64,000 nucleotides of DNA. Source: Streptomyces coeruleorubidus. Its GTDB lineage: Bacteria; Actinomycetota; Actinomycetes; Streptomycetales; Streptomycetaceae. The DNA lies in contig NZ_CP023694.1 in assembly GCF_008705135.1 (NCBI RefSeq), positions 682,001 to 746,000 of the forward strand. The letters run 5' to 3'. The translations under genes were made by a program, and so were the position numbers. The notes below the pieces were generated by a model. It worked only from the letters and a program-made list of their open reading frames with translations, was not told the DNA's origin and did no database searches. Positions 1-8,711 of the stretch are shown here, piece after piece; the stretch's first letter is position 1, and each line of letters opens with the position of its first letter.

Positions 1-195
1 CGGCTCGATCGCGAAGATCTCGCCGTCCGGCCCGAGCAGCTCCAGCAGTGTCTCGGTGAAGACCCCTGTGCCTGGGCCGATCTCTGCAAGGCCGGGCGGC
101 GTAAGTCGACCCAGCCGATGGCCGGGCGTCTGCTGGACGGGAACATGCAGGCACTGCAGCAGTCTGGACCGGCTGGCGGCCTGTCTGCCGACCAT
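1..195 (-). CDS. Class I SAM methyltransferase, partial at the left edge, N-terminus doubtful
   Basis: The complement of the first ~90 bases reads EIGPGTGVFTETLLELLGP, then DGEIFAIEP. This is the glycine-rich SAM-binding motif I of a Rossmann methyltransferase, with the acidic ribose-binding residue at the end of strand 2. The gene runs off the window. The frame stays open to an ATG at 195, but the ~45 residues before motif I do not look like the usual N-terminal helices of the family, and no good ribosome binding site precedes the ATG. I therefore suspect a gene that has lost or scrambled its 5' end. The methyltransferase assignment is firm for the motif region only; the substrate is unknown. 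Confidence 0.5.
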   Translation of the reverse strand, partial: MVGRQAASRSRLLQCLHVPVQQTPGHRLGRLTPPGLAEIGPGTGVFTETLLELLGPDGEIFAIEP

Positions 196-311
196 GCCGG
201 AGATTCCGGTCGACTCTGGCTATGGCGCCCAGCTCCTCCGGCACGGTAGCGAGCTTCTTCGCGACCTCCTCCGGAACCGCTCTGGCTGCCAGCGGCTGCC
301 GTTTCAACCGA

Positions 312-1271
312 TCAGTCGGGTGTCTCGGTCGAGTCGGCCGGCTCGGAATCGTCGGCGGGCGTGGACCGCTCGATGTCGTCGTTGGCCGCGGACCAGCTGG
401 CCAGCAGGTTCAGGGCGTCCTGCGTGGGTGAGGCGGGCTCGGCGGTGTAGGTGAGGAGGACCTGGCTGGGGTCGTCGCCCACCGGGAAGGTCTCGAAGGG
501 CAGGTCGAGGTCGCCGACGACCGGGTGGTGGAGGAGCTTCACGCCGGTGGTGTGGATGCGGACGTTGTGGGCGGCCCAGCGGTGACGGAACTCCTCGCTG
601 CGGGTGGACAGTTCACCGATCAGGTCGGTCAGCCGCCGGTCGTAGAGATCGCGGCCGGCCTCGGCGCGCAGCATGGCGACACAGTCGCCTGCCACCTGGT
701 CCCAGTCGCGGAAGAACTCGGTCGCTTGCGGGTCGAGGAAGACGAACCTGGCGTTGTTGGGCGGGCGCACAGGGTCGGCGTAGACCGGGGAGTACAGGGC
801 GCGCCCGAGGTCGTTGGTGGCCAGGATGTCCCCCCGCCCGCTGAGGACGAACGCGGGTGTACCGCTCATCGAGTCGAGGACGCGCTGCACTGCGGGCCGC
901 ACGCGCTGCTGGGCGGGCCGGCGGCGTGGCGGACGGGTCGTGCCGGCGCCGCGCAGGAGGTGGAGCAGGTGGATTCGTTCGGCTTCGTCGAGCTGCAGTG
1001 CTTGCGCGATGCCTTCGATGACGCTTTCTGAGACGCCGGTGGCGTTGCCGCGCTCCAGCCGGGTGTAGTACTCGCTGGAGATGCCCGCGAGCAGGGCGAC
1101 CTCCTCCCGGCGCAGCCCGGTGACGCGTCGGCGCTCTCCGCCGTAGGTCGGCAGTCCGGCCTGTTCGGGGGTGACCTTGGCCCGTCGTGTGCCCAGGAAT
1201 TCCCGGATCTCTGCGCGGAAATCATCGCGGATGTCGCGGTTGGTGCCGTAGGGGTCTTTTCTGCCTGCCAT
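312..1271 (-). CDS. MmyB-type HTH transcriptional regulator 1
   Basis: The predicted protein has 319 residues. Residues ~18-90 form an XRE-type helix-turn-helix domain containing GLRREEVALLAGISSEYYTR and LERG, the hallmark of this actinobacterial group. Residues ~105-290 form the MmyB-like PAS-type ligand-binding domain, including LFDPQ-like FLDPQATEFFRDWD and HHPVVGDLDL. The last ~20 residues are an acidic tail. ATG at 1271 is chosen because GTGGAG lies 4-5 bases upstream and the extra upstream residues are not family-like. It is divergent from the secreted SnoaL-like gene, with a palindrome between them that is a plausible operator. Regulators of this family often sit beside short-chain dehydrogenase genes in actinomycetes, as here. 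The ligand is unknown, although fatty-acid-like molecules have been proposed for the family. Confidence 0.9.
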   Translation of the reverse strand: MAGRKDPYGTNRDIRDDFRAEIREFLGTRRAKVTPEQAGLPTYGGERRRVTGLRREEVALLAGISSEYYTRLERGNATGVSESVIEGIAQALQLDEAERIHLLHLLRGAGTTRPPRRRPAQQRVRPAVQRVLDSMSGTPAFVLSGRGDILATNDLGRALYSPVYADPVRPPNNARFVFLDPQATEFFRDWDQVAGDCVAMLRAEAGRDLYDRRLTDLIGELSTRSEEFRHRWAAHNVRIHTTGVKLLHHPVVGDLDLPFETFPVGDDPSQVLLTYTAEPASPTQDALNLLASWSAANDDIERSTPADDSEPADSTETPD

Positions 1272-1303
1272 GGGCTCCACTCTACGAGCGCTTCCGCGGG
1301 GTT

Positions 1304-1326
1304 GGGGGTCCCTGTCAGTGACCCCC
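1304..1326. promoter_or_regulatory. Palindrome GGGGGTC-N9-GACCCCC, candidate operator
   Basis: GGGGGTC (1304-1310) and GACCCCC (1320-1326) are perfect inverted 7-mers separated by nine bases. A second overlapping dyad pairs GTCCCTG (1309-1315) with CAGGGAC (1332-1338). Both lie between the divergent regulator (start 1271) and the SnoaL-like gene (start 1488). The position fits autoregulation plus control of the neighbour. Binding by this regulator is inferred. Confidence 0.5.
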
Positions 1327-1487
1327 TCCTCAGGGACTCCCACGCTCCCATGACAGCCGGTTTTGTTGGTGGTGCACCGCCCCACGGCGGTGTGAACGTC
1401 CCGGATACGGCGGCGCTTGTTCCGCCGCTTTCCAGTCCCCTTCGCGGCGCAGTCGGCGCCGTGATCACCAGAGTCAGAAGGACGATC

Positions 1488-2060
1488 ATGCGTCGATACA
1501 CCAAGCAGGCCGCCGTAGTCACGGCGCTGGGAGCGCTCAGCCTCGCGGCCTTCGGATCGGGAGTGGCGGCCGATACGGCCGACCGCACCACCGGTTCCGG
1601 GTCACCGTCTCGAGTCACGGCGGAATCGGTCTCCTGGAACCACGGGACCGCTCAGATGAACAAGCGCATCATGGAGCGCTACACCAGTGAGTACCTGCCC
1701 GGTCGCGATCCTGCTCTGGCGAGCAAGTTCGTCAGCCCGGACATCGTCGTGCACTCCGGCGGCCAGACGTGGCAGGGCCGCGACACCTATCTCGGCATCG
1801 TCGCGGCGAACCTGAAGGCGTTCCCCGACCTCAAGTGGACGGTGCAGGACATGCGGGCCGAGGGCGACACCGTGGCCGTCCGCTACACCATGACGGGCAC
1901 CCACGAAGGACCCTTCGCCGGGGTCGAGGCCACGGGCAAGGCGATCCGCTCGGAGAGCATGGCCTTCTACCGCCTGTCACACGGCAAGATCGTCGAGGAG
2001 CGCGCCCAGCTCGACATGCTCGGCATCCTCCGGCAGATGGGCGCCATCCCCGCCGCATAG
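1488..2060 (+). CDS. Secreted SnoaL-like/NTF2-fold protein (ester cyclase family)
   Basis: The protein has 190 residues. It starts with MRRYTKQAAV and a hydrophobic stretch (residues ~8-28) ending in a GVAADTA-like cleavage region, so it is probably a Sec substrate. The mature part (residues ~55-185) shows SnoaL/NTF2 features: WQGRDTYLGI, AFPDLKWTVQDM, DTVAVRYTMTGTHEGPF and an HGKIVEERAQLD end. Most family members are cytoplasmic, so a signal peptide is unusual. ATG 1488 follows AGAAGGA at good spacing. It begins a run of plus-strand redox genes and is divergent from the regulator at 1271. The chemistry is not predictable; SnoaL-like folds serve as cyclases, isomerases or binding proteins. 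Confidence 0.85.
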   Translation: MRRYTKQAAVVTALGALSLAAFGSGVAADTADRTTGSGSPSRVTAESVSWNHGTAQMNKRIMERYTSEYLPGRDPALASKFVSPDIVVHSGGQTWQGRDTYLGIVAANLKAFPDLKWTVQDMRAEGDTVAVRYTMTGTHEGPFAGVEATGKAIRSESMAFYRLSHGKIVEERAQLDMLGILRQMGAIPAA

Positions 2061-2213
2061 CAGCGGAACTCTGTACCGCACCCGCATTCAGCCCCCACGC
2101 CGACGCGATGACCGGCGCTCGCCGCGCCCACGGCACACACAGGCCCGCCCCCCGGCCCTGTGCCGCACATGCAGAGAACCGACGAAGAGAACCAAGGAAA
2201 CAGGACACCCCCC

Positions 2214-2978
2214 ATGGCATCGAAACTGACTGGCACTGTTGCTCTCGTCACCGGTGCGAGCAGCGGTATTGGCGAGGCCACCGCCCGCCAACTCGCCGAG
2301 CACGGTGCGTCCGTGGCCCTGGTGGCCCGCCGCAAGGACCGTCTGGACGCACTCGCCGCCGAGATTGGGAAGGCCGGTGGCACCGCGCTGGTGGTGGAGG
2401 CCGACATCACCGACCGCGCCCAGGCGGAGGCGGCTGTCGAGCGGACCGTCGAGCACTTCGGTCGGCTGGACATCCTGGTCAACAACGCCGGTCTGATGCT
2501 GCTGGGCCCCGTCGTCGGCGCGGACGCCGAGGAGTGGGAGCGCATGATCGCCGTGAACGTGAAGGGTCTGCTCTACACCACCCGCGCCGCCCTCCCGCAC
2601 CTGCTCAAAGCCGCCGAGGACGGTACGCGCCGGGTCGCCGACATCGTCAACATCAGCTCCATCGCGGGCCGCGTGGCCTGGAACGGTTACGGCGTCTACA
2701 ACCTCACCAAGTTCGGTGTGAACGGCTTCACCGAGTCCCTGCGCCAGGAAGTCACCCAACGGCACCTGCGCGTCGGTGTCCTGGAGCCGGGCGGTGTGAA
2801 CACCGAACTGGACTCGCACAACAAGCCCGAGATCCACGGCGAGATGATCCAGCCCTTCCTCGACACGACCGAGATCCTCGCCCCCGAGGACATCGCCGAC
2901 GGCGTCACCTACATGGTCACACGCCCCCGGCATGCCTCCATCGCCGAACTGTGGATCATGCCCACCGACCAAGCCTGA
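2214..2978 (+). CDS. Short-chain dehydrogenase/reductase (SDR), copy A of an identical pair
   Basis: This is a 254-residue classical SDR. The cofactor loop TGASSGIG is at residues 13-20, NNAG at 90-93, the catalytic serine in NISSIAG near 148, and YNLTK with Tyr162 and Lys166. It should catalyse NAD(P)(H)-linked oxidation or reduction of an alcohol or carbonyl in the cytosol; the substrate is unknown. The protein is identical to the one encoded at 11299-12063 on the other strand. In the ~265 bases at the 5' end that I compared, only four synonymous changes were seen. Similarity stops at the start and stop codons, and the flanks are unrelated. It is followed 110 bases later by another SDR gene in the same direction. 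AAGGAAACAGGA precedes the ATG. Confidence 0.93.
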   Translation: MASKLTGTVALVTGASSGIGEATARQLAEHGASVALVARRKDRLDALAAEIGKAGGTALVVEADITDRAQAEAAVERTVEHFGRLDILVNNAGLMLLGPVVGADAEEWERMIAVNVKGLLYTTRAALPHLLKAAEDGTRRVADIVNISSIAGRVAWNGYGVYNLTKFGVNGFTESLRQEVTQRHLRVGVLEPGGVNTELDSHNKPEIHGEMIQPFLDTTEILAPEDIADGVTYMVTRPRHASIAELWIMPTDQA

Positions 2979-3088
2979 CGCCGTCCGGCCCGCCCGATCC
3001 CTCCCCGCTTGGTCGGCCGCCGGGAACGCACGACCCATCACCACCGCACACACCAGATGCCGGATGCACGGCGCCTGAAAGGAAACCC

Positions 3089-3934
3089 ATGAGCAAGGTC
3101 ATTCTCGTCACCGGTGCCGGACGCGGTCTGGGCACGGACATCGCCCGCGAGGCCCTCGCCGCCGGCCACCAGGTCGTCGCCACCGGCCGCCGCCCCGACG
3201 AGGTCGAGAAGACCCTCGGTGGACCTCAGGACAACCTGCTGGTCACCAAGCTCGACGTCACCAGCCCCGAGGACGCCGAGTCCGCAGCGCAGGCCGCCGT
3301 CGACCGCTTCGGCCGCCTCGACGTCCTGGTCAACAACGCCGGGAACCTGTTCACCGGCTACTTCGAGGAGATCTCGCCCGCGCAGATGCGCCGGCAGTTC
3401 GAGACCAACCTGTTCGGTCCGATGAACGTGACCCGCGCCGTCCTGCCGATCATGCGCCGGCAGCGCGCCGGCCACGTCATCACCATCACCTCGACCGCGG
3501 GCCTGGTCGGCATGGAGTTCACCTCCGCCTACGCCGCCTCCAAGTTCGCGGAAGAGGGCTGGATGGAGTCCCTGCGCCACGACGTCGAGCCGTTCAACAT
3601 CCACACCACGGTCGTGGAGCCTGGATTCTTCCGCACCGAACTCCTCGTGGACGGCTCCACGGTCTGGCCCGAGCTGTCCATCGAGGACTATGCCCCGCGC
3701 ACCGCCCCGACGATCGAGGGCATGAAGAGCATGAACGGCAAGCAGCCCGGCGACCCCGCCAAGCTCGCCCGCGCCCTGCTCACCATCGCCCGGCAGGACA
3801 AGCCTCTGCAGCGCTTCGTCGCCGGTGCGGACGCCATCGAGGCCGTCGAGGCCAAGGCGAAGGAACTCCTCGCCCAGGCCGAAGCCTCCCGCGAACTGGG
3901 CGACAACCTCGCCTACGACGACACCCACGTCTGA
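3089..3934 (+). CDS. SDR family oxidoreductase (extended-C-terminus type)
   Basis: This 281-residue SDR has TGAGRGLG at residues 8-15, VNNAG at 81-85 and the catalytic YAASK with Tyr148 and Lys152. The region after the catalytic site is longer than in the neighbouring 254-residue SDR and ends in a charged helix (residues ~245-275). That architecture is common among SDRs annotated as oxidoreductases of unknown substrate. It is not a copy of the upstream SDR. ATG 3089 has GAAAGGAAA upstream. The stop codon is 10 bases before the F420-type reductase, so the two are probably cotranscribed. NADP is the likelier cofactor because an arginine pair follows strand 2 (ATGRRPDE), but this is inference. 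Confidence 0.92.
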   Translation: MSKVILVTGAGRGLGTDIAREALAAGHQVVATGRRPDEVEKTLGGPQDNLLVTKLDVTSPEDAESAAQAAVDRFGRLDVLVNNAGNLFTGYFEEISPAQMRRQFETNLFGPMNVTRAVLPIMRRQRAGHVITITSTAGLVGMEFTSAYAASKFAEEGWMESLRHDVEPFNIHTTVVEPGFFRTELLVDGSTVWPELSIEDYAPRTAPTIEGMKSMNGKQPGDPAKLARALLTIARQDKPLQRFVAGADAIEAVEAKAKELLAQAEASRELGDNLAYDDTHV

Positions 3935-3944
3935 GAGGGACACC

Positions 3945-4427
3945 ATGCCACTGAAAGGTGAGTACGAGCCGAGCACGGCGCAGTTCGTGCGTGACCAGGT
4001 CGAGCTGTACGAAAGCTCCGGCGGCACCCGAGGAACGACGCTGGGTGTCCTGGTCACACGCGAAGAAGACGAGAAACTGGAGGACGTGCCCGTCGTCATC
4101 CTGACCACCCTGGGCGCCAAGAGCGGCAAGATCCGCAAGTCTCCCCTCATTCGGGTGGAGCACGACGGCTCCTACGCCGTGGTCGCCTCCGCCGGAGGAG
4201 CCCCCAAGCACCCGGTCTGGTACCACAACGCCGTGGCCGACCCCCGAGTCGAACTCCAGGACGGCCCAGTGCGCCAGGACATGCTGGCACGCGAGGTGAC
4301 CGGGGACGAGAAGGCCATGTGGTGGGCCCGAGCCGTCGAGGCGTTCCCGCCCTACGCCGAGTACCAGAGGAACACGGATCGAGAGATTCCAGTCTTCGTT
4401 CTGGAGCCGGCGGCCCAGGAGCACTGA
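3945..4427 (+). CDS. Deazaflavin (F420)-dependent nitroreductase family protein
   Basis: The 160-residue protein matches the DDN-like split-barrel family in length and motifs: [20 protein letters not shown] (residues ~48-67), then [20 protein letters not shown] and [14 protein letters not shown]. These residues build the F420 phosphate and deazaflavin pocket. Family members use F420H2 to reduce quinones, nitroaromatics or enones and are often membrane-associated. GAGAGGGA precedes the ATG, ten bases after the SDR stop, so it belongs to the same operon. Its presence among SDR, quinone-reductase and aldo/keto reductase genes supports a role in reducing electrophiles. Confidence 0.88.
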   Translation: MPLKGEYEPSTAQFVRDQVELYESSGGTRGTTLGVLVTREEDEKLEDVPVVILTTLGAKSGKIRKSPLIRVEHDGSYAVVASAGGAPKHPVWYHNAVADPRVELQDGPVRQDMLAREVTGDEKAMWWARAVEAFPPYAEYQRNTDREIPVFVLEPAAQEH

Positions 4428-4559
4428 CCCGGCACAGCCGGTTCAGCCTACCGATCCCAGCCGCCTGTCACTGACAACACAGCTTTGGCCTACGGCAACC
4501 CCGCGCCTGAGCAACACACCCCCACTTCCAAGGTCTGCCGACTGGTGGCACACCGCAGC

Positions 4560-4588
4560 GGCGACGACATCGCCCCCATCCCCGGAAC
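4560..4588 (+). pseudogene. 29-bp remnant of an aldo/keto reductase gene
   Basis: These 29 bases encode [10 protein letters not shown] and are identical, on the opposite strand, to 10430-10458 inside the intact aldo/keto reductase. The motif belongs to the NADP-binding C-terminal part of that family. Nothing before or after it within 4428-4703 continues the similarity, so this appears to be the last trace of a lost copy or a junction left by a rearrangement. The rest of this 276-base gap before the quinone reductase shows no gene. Confidence 0.55.
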
Positions 4589-4703
4589 AGCCCGCGCCCG
4601 GACTTCGCGAAGGACTGACGCCCCGGCGAAGTTCCCTGACCCGTCACACCGACCAACCCGCGTCCATTCACCCTCTCCCTGATCACTGAAAAGGTTTCTG
4701 ACC

Positions 4704-5246
4704 ATGTCCAAGGTTCTCCTTGTCGTCGGCCACCCCGACCTGTCCCAGTCGATGGCCAACGCGGCGCTCGTCGACGCCGTCCGCGATCTGCCGCATGTCA
4801 CCGTGCACGACCTCTACGCCACCTACCCCGACTTCCAGATCGACGTCGCCGCAGAGCAGGCGCTGCTGGCCGACCACGATGTGATCGTCTTCCAGCACCC
4901 GGTGTTTTGGTACAACACCACCCCGCTGTTCAAGCAGTGGCAGGACAAGGTCTTCACCCTCGGCTGGGCCTTCACCATGGACGGCTCCGCCTCGCAGTTG
5001 GCCGGCAAGAAGGCCGTCGTCGCCGTCACCACCGGCGTCCCCGGCGAGCACTACACCCCCGAAGGCGCGAACAAGGCCACCATCGAGACCCTCCTCAGCA
5101 ACTGGCACGCGACCCTGCGGCTGTGCCAGTTCGACATCCAGCAGCCTATGGTCAAGGTGTACGGCACCGCCTTCGGCCTCTCCGACGAGGACCTGGCCAC
5201 CGCCGCCAAGCAGTACAACGAACTGCTCGCCTCCTACGCCGCCTGA
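4704..5246 (+). CDS. NAD(P)H:quinone oxidoreductase-type flavodoxin-fold protein (KefF/MdaB/YwrO group)
   Basis: The protein has 180 residues with a flavodoxin-like fold. The N-terminal VVGHPDLSQSMAN is the FMN/FAD phosphate loop of this group. QHPVFWYNTTPLFKQWQDKV (residues ~64-83) is its most characteristic stretch, followed by GWAFTMDGSASQLAGKKA and TTGVPGEHYTPEG. Members transfer two electrons from NAD(P)H to quinones or related electrophiles and avoid radical intermediates. AAAAGG lies ~10 bases upstream of ATG 4704. It lies in the same direction as the SDR/F420 reductase set but after a 276-base gap, so it may have its own promoter. Related proteins in other bacteria also modulate potassium efflux, but no such transporter is seen here. 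Confidence 0.9.
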   Translation: MSKVLLVVGHPDLSQSMANAALVDAVRDLPHVTVHDLYATYPDFQIDVAAEQALLADHDVIVFQHPVFWYNTTPLFKQWQDKVFTLGWAFTMDGSASQLAGKKAVVAVTTGVPGEHYTPEGANKATIETLLSNWHATLRLCQFDIQQPMVKVYGTAFGLSDEDLATAAKQYNELLASYAA

Positions 5247-5534
5247 CGCTCTCTCACCACTGCGGCCCCTTGTTCCCAAGGTGACGCGGTGGTTCTGGGT
5301 CACACCAGTCTCCGGCCGCTCTTCGCCGTATCAGCCTCGAGCGGCCGGTGAAGTGACCGCGCAACCGCAGGGTTTCCTGGTAAGAAGCCGCAGTTCAACC
5401 GATCATGGAACGTGCGGGTCGAACAGGTTTCTCCCCGGGGCGATCTTGCTCGCCGTGTTCTCCGTCGTCAGCGGGGCGATCAACACGTCCTGGTCCTCCG
5501 GCGCAGCCCTCTCGGCCCGCGTCGCTCTTGAGAC

Positions 5535-5640
5535 TCAGCTCGCCCGGGTCGTCTCTTTGACGCCCAGGTCCTCCGCAACCTCCGGGACCGTGTCCGTCAC
5601 GATCCGTACCGCCCCCTCGCGAGAAGGCGTCAGCGGGGCT
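5535..5640 (-). pseudogene. Remnant of an IS3-type transposase orfA
   Basis: The minus strand reads SREGAVRIVTDTV then PEVAEDLGVKETTRAS before a TGA at 5535. This is the helix-turn-helix region of IS3-family OrfA proteins (typically EAVRIV...IAEVARDLGVNE). Only ~35 codons survive; no OrfB, no terminal repeats and no intact frame are seen. It lies in the 495-base gap 5247-5741 between the quinone reductase and the metallophosphoesterase. The rest of that gap contains no gene I can support. Confidence 0.4.
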
Positions 5641-5741
5641 TCATGCCGTGGAGCAGGTGGGTGACCAGACACGGTCGGTCATAGACCGGTGCGGGCAACC
5701 ATCCGTTTCATTAACGTCGTAAGGAAGGGCTGCGCTGAGCC

Positions 5742-7115
5742 GTGGTCATCGTCATCACCCTCGTCTGGGGCGCCGTGCTGGCGATGTTCGGCGCGCTCCA
5801 CTGGTATGCCTGGCGCCGTCTCGTACGCGACACGACACGTCCCGGCTCGCTCCTGCGGCGCGCCGGAAGCTGTGTCTTCGTTGCCGGTCCTCTGCTGACC
5901 GTTGCCGCCCTGGCGGCCGAGACGAGAGCCCCCTTTCTCTTCCAACAGATCTTTGCCTGGCCCGGATACCTGTGGATGGTGCTGTTCCTCTACCTCCTGC
6001 TCGCACTGCTCGCGGGCGAGGCCGTCCGGCCTGTGCTGTGGCGCCTGCTCGCGCGACGAAGGGGCATTGAGGCACACGAGGAGACCCGCCCGGTGGTCGG
6101 GGCTGTCCCAGCCTCGCCCAGTGCGTCTGCGACAAACCGGAACACGGAACGTGCCGCCGGTGGGCCCCGGTCGGCGCTGGCCGCGCACGGCTTGTCCGGC
6201 ACCACCCCGGAAACAGCGGCGACTGTCGCTGTGGCAAAGCCCCCGCGCACACCGGAGCCCGGATCCTTGCCACGCCCTGGAACGGCGGGCCCCTCACGTC
6301 GCCTGTTCGTCTCCCGCGTCATAGGCGGCAGCGCAGCGGCCCTCGCCGTCGGCACCGTCGGCTACGGCACGTACGGCGTGCTCCGCGGCCCCAAGGTCAA
6401 GCGGCTCACCGTTCCGTTGGCCAAACTCCCGCGCAGCGCGCACGGGTTCCGGATCGCCGTGGTCAGCGACATCCACCTCGGCCCGGTCCTGGGCCGCGAC
6501 TTCGCCCAGCATGTCGTCGACACGATCAACGCCACCCAGCCCGACCTCATCGCCGTCGTCGGTGATCTGGTCGACGGCAGCGTGAAGGACCTCAGCCCGG
6601 CCGCTGAACCGCTCGCCGGGCTGCGGGCACGTCACGGGGCGTTCTTCGTCACCGGCAACCACGAGTACTTCTCCGGCGCCGAGCAGTGGGTCGAGAAAGT
6701 ACGGGACCTGGGTCTGCGGCCGTTGGAGAACGCCCGCACAGAACTGCCCGGCTTCGACCTGGCGGGCGTCAACGACCTGGCCGGCACCGATGAAGGACAA
6801 GGGCCAGACTTCACCCGGGCCCTCGGCGACCGCGACCGCTCCCGCGCCGCCGTCCTCCTCGCCCATCAGCCGATCGTCATCCACGACGCCGTCCGCCACG
6901 GCGTCGACCTGCAGCTCTCCGGCCACACCCACGGCGGCCAGCTGTGGCCCGGCAACCTCATCGCCGACCTGACGAACCCGACACTCGCCGGACTCGAACG
7001 CTACGGCGACACCCAGCTCTACGTCAGCCGCGGCGCCGGGGCCTGGGGCCCACCCGTCCGCGTGGGTGCACCCTCGGACATCACCGTTGTCGAACTCGCC
7101 TCGAAACGGGCCTGA
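5742..7115 (+). CDS. Membrane-anchored metallophosphoesterase
   Basis: The 457-residue protein begins with a hydrophobic block (residues ~1-110) holding about three membrane helices, then a linker rich in Pro, Ala and Thr. A further hydrophobic segment follows a Tat-like SRRLFVSR at ~185-215. The calcineurin-like phosphoesterase domain occupies ~225-450. Its metal ligands are all visible in order: VVSDIHLG, VVGDLVDG, TGNHEYF, LAHQP and SGHTHGGQLWPG. The domain probably faces outward and hydrolyses phosphoester or pyrophosphate bonds in envelope or nucleotide substrates. The start is GTG 5742, with AAGGAAGG some 14 bases upstream, a rather long spacing. It stands alone between two gaps. Confidence 0.9.
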   Translation: MVIVITLVWGAVLAMFGALHWYAWRRLVRDTTRPGSLLRRAGSCVFVAGPLLTVAALAAETRAPFLFQQIFAWPGYLWMVLFLYLLLALLAGEAVRPVLWRLLARRRGIEAHEETRPVVGAVPASPSASATNRNTERAAGGPRSALAAHGLSGTTPETAATVAVAKPPRTPEPGSLPRPGTAGPSRRLFVSRVIGGSAAALAVGTVGYGTYGVLRGPKVKRLTVPLAKLPRSAHGFRIAVVSDIHLGPVLGRDFAQHVVDTINATQPDLIAVVGDLVDGSVKDLSPAAEPLAGLRARHGAFFVTGNHEYFSGAEQWVEKVRDLGLRPLENARTELPGFDLAGVNDLAGTDEGQGPDFTRALGDRDRSRAAVLLAHQPIVIHDAVRHGVDLQLSGHTHGGQLWPGNLIADLTNPTLAGLERYGDTQLYVSRGAGAWGPPVRVGAPSDITVVELASKRA

Positions 7116-7634
7116 CTGCGCGGCGACTTCGTGTCTTGATCCGCCGGTCTCACTGCCCCGTGCGCTGAGGGCGACAGGAACTCACAGTAGCGAGACGGCG
7201 GTTCACAGGTTCCAGGAGAAAAGTGAATTGCGTAAGGCCGAGGCCGAGTGGCAGGTGGAGCTCGAGCCCCTGCATCGGACAGCCGTCTGTTTCGCTCCGG
7301 CGGTAGTGAGAACCTGAATGCCGAGCGGCGTGGTCGGATCCGGGTCGTCCAGGAAGGACACGTCGACGGCGGAATGTCGGCGTGCAGTGTTGTAGGGCCG
7401 CCGACTGCGACTTCAGCAGTGCCGCACCGGAGGCGGCCGGGGCGCCGACCGGCATCTGGCTCATCTGAGTGGCCACGCCCGCGCGCAGCGTAAGGCGCAT
7501 CGGCCGGGCCCGGTCAATTGCGCAGCACCGGGGCTGCCAAAGCCCCGACGATTCCATCCCAGCCACTTCATCAGGCTTCGCACCTCCACGCGCATCGGTG
7601 CAGAGAAGGATTCCCTACCCGGATGAAAGGTTCC
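7116..7634. other. Intergenic stretch without a supportable gene
   Basis: About 520 bases separate the phosphoesterase from the operator of the next regulator. A minus-strand frame (7150-7566) is open but has irregular composition, no family motif and no ribosome binding site. I regard it as non-coding or as decayed sequence. Confidence 0.5.
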
Positions 7635-7653
7635 AGGTATAAATCCCTACCCC
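7635..7653. promoter_or_regulatory. GGTA-N8-TACCC operator, site A (regulator 2)
   Basis: GGTA (7636-7639), eight bases, then TACC (7648-7651) within AGGTATAAATCCCTACCCC. It ends 36 bases before the ATG of the second MmyB-type regulator. The same element, GGGTA-N8-TACCC, recurs at 12397 and 13453, with weaker copies at 12492 and 19818. Its spacing to the start codon suggests overlap with the core promoter and autoregulation. Confidence 0.65.
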
Positions 7654-7688
7654 TCAATGTCTGCCCATTCGGTGTCACACTGGCCGGT

Positions 7689-8558
7689 ATGACTCGCAAC
7701 GCACATCTCAACGAGCTGGGCGAGTTCCTCAAGACCCGCCGGGCCGAACTGGGCCCCCGCGCAGTGGGCCTGCCCGAGACGGGCGGCGTGAGGCGGGTCA
7801 AAGGTTTGCGCCGTGAGGAAGTCGCCCAGCTTGCCGCCATCAGCACCGAGTACTACACCCGCCTTGAGCAGGGTCGTATCCCTGCGTCGGGGCCGGTGCT
7901 GTCCGCTCTGGCGCAGGTACTCCGTCTGGACGACGACCAACGGGACTACCTCTTCGAACTCGCCGGTAGGGGCCAGGATCGGCCTCGTCGCCGTGCCGTG
8001 CAGAAGATACAGCCGACGCTGCAGCGCCTCCTGGACAACCTGATCGACACACCGGCAATTGTTCTGGGTCGCCGTACAGACGTCCTTGCCTGGAATTCCC
8101 TGGCTGCCGCGCTGATGACCGATTTCGCGGAGATTCCGGAGAAGAAAAGAAACCATACACGAATTCTTTTTACCGATCCTGCGATGAGGAGGCTGTACGC
8201 GGACTGGGAGGAGGTCGCTCACACCACCGTCGCGCAGTTGCGCATGCAGGCTGCCAAGTATCCCGATGACTCCCGGCTGGTCGCACTCGTCGGAGAGCTG
8301 TCGGTGCAGGACCCGCACTTCCGCCGTTGGTGGGGCGACCACCATGTCGCCGCCCGCACGATGGGGACCAAGACCTACCACCATCCTGTGGCCGGCAAGC
8401 TCACTCTTGACTGGGACACCCTCACCGCAAGCGTCGACGCCGAGCAGCAACTCGTCGTGCTGACCGCCGAGCCCGGCACCCCTTCCCACGACGCGCTGCG
8501 CATCCTCGCCTCCTGGGCCACGAAACACCAGCAGCCCGCACCCGACAGCACCACCTGA
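7689..8558 (+). CDS. MmyB-type HTH transcriptional regulator 2
   Basis: The 289-residue protein has LGEFLKTRRAEL, GLRREEVAQLAAISTEYYTR and LEQGRIP in the helix-turn-helix region (~8-80), then the MmyB-like sensor domain with DTPAIVLGRRTDVLAWN, LFTDPAMRRLYADWE and KTYHHPVAGKLTLDWD. It is clearly paralogous to regulator 3 at 13517; by eye about two thirds of residues agree. It is less like regulator 1. ATG 7689 is chosen because MTRNAHL matches the paralogue's MSRDAHL. A GGTA-N8-TACC palindrome stands just upstream. It converges on the MFS gene. It probably controls itself and nearby SDR/AKR genes. Confidence 0.9.
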   Translation: MTRNAHLNELGEFLKTRRAELGPRAVGLPETGGVRRVKGLRREEVAQLAAISTEYYTRLEQGRIPASGPVLSALAQVLRLDDDQRDYLFELAGRGQDRPRRRAVQKIQPTLQRLLDNLIDTPAIVLGRRTDVLAWNSLAAALMTDFAEIPEKKRNHTRILFTDPAMRRLYADWEEVAHTTVAQLRMQAAKYPDDSRLVALVGELSVQDPHFRRWWGDHHVAARTMGTKTYHHPVAGKLTLDWDTLTASVDAEQQLVVLTAEPGTPSHDALRILASWATKHQQPAPDSTT

Positions 8559-8711
8559 CCGCTCGGGTGCGGGGCGACTTGGGACTGCCGACGGCATGCG
8601 GGGCACCCGCCATCGGCATCGCCCGAGCAGATCGCCATGCGCTACGTCACCGCCGTCCGCCCTCAAGCGGCTCCCAACGGAGCTGTACGGGATGCGGGAT
8701 GCGGGCGCCCG

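Noticed and set aside
1769..3088. Long plus-strand frame running into the second SDR gene
   Set aside because: It is read in the wrong frame through the SnoaL-like and first SDR genes and has Arg/Pro-rich shadow composition; only the part from 3089 is real.
5281..5664. 127-codon plus-strand frame in the gap after the quinone reductase
   Set aside because: No ribosome binding site or recognisable motif; the opposite strand shows a transposase remnant instead.
7150..7566. 138-codon minus-strand frame before regulator 2
   Set aside because: Irregular composition, no motif, no ribosome binding site.
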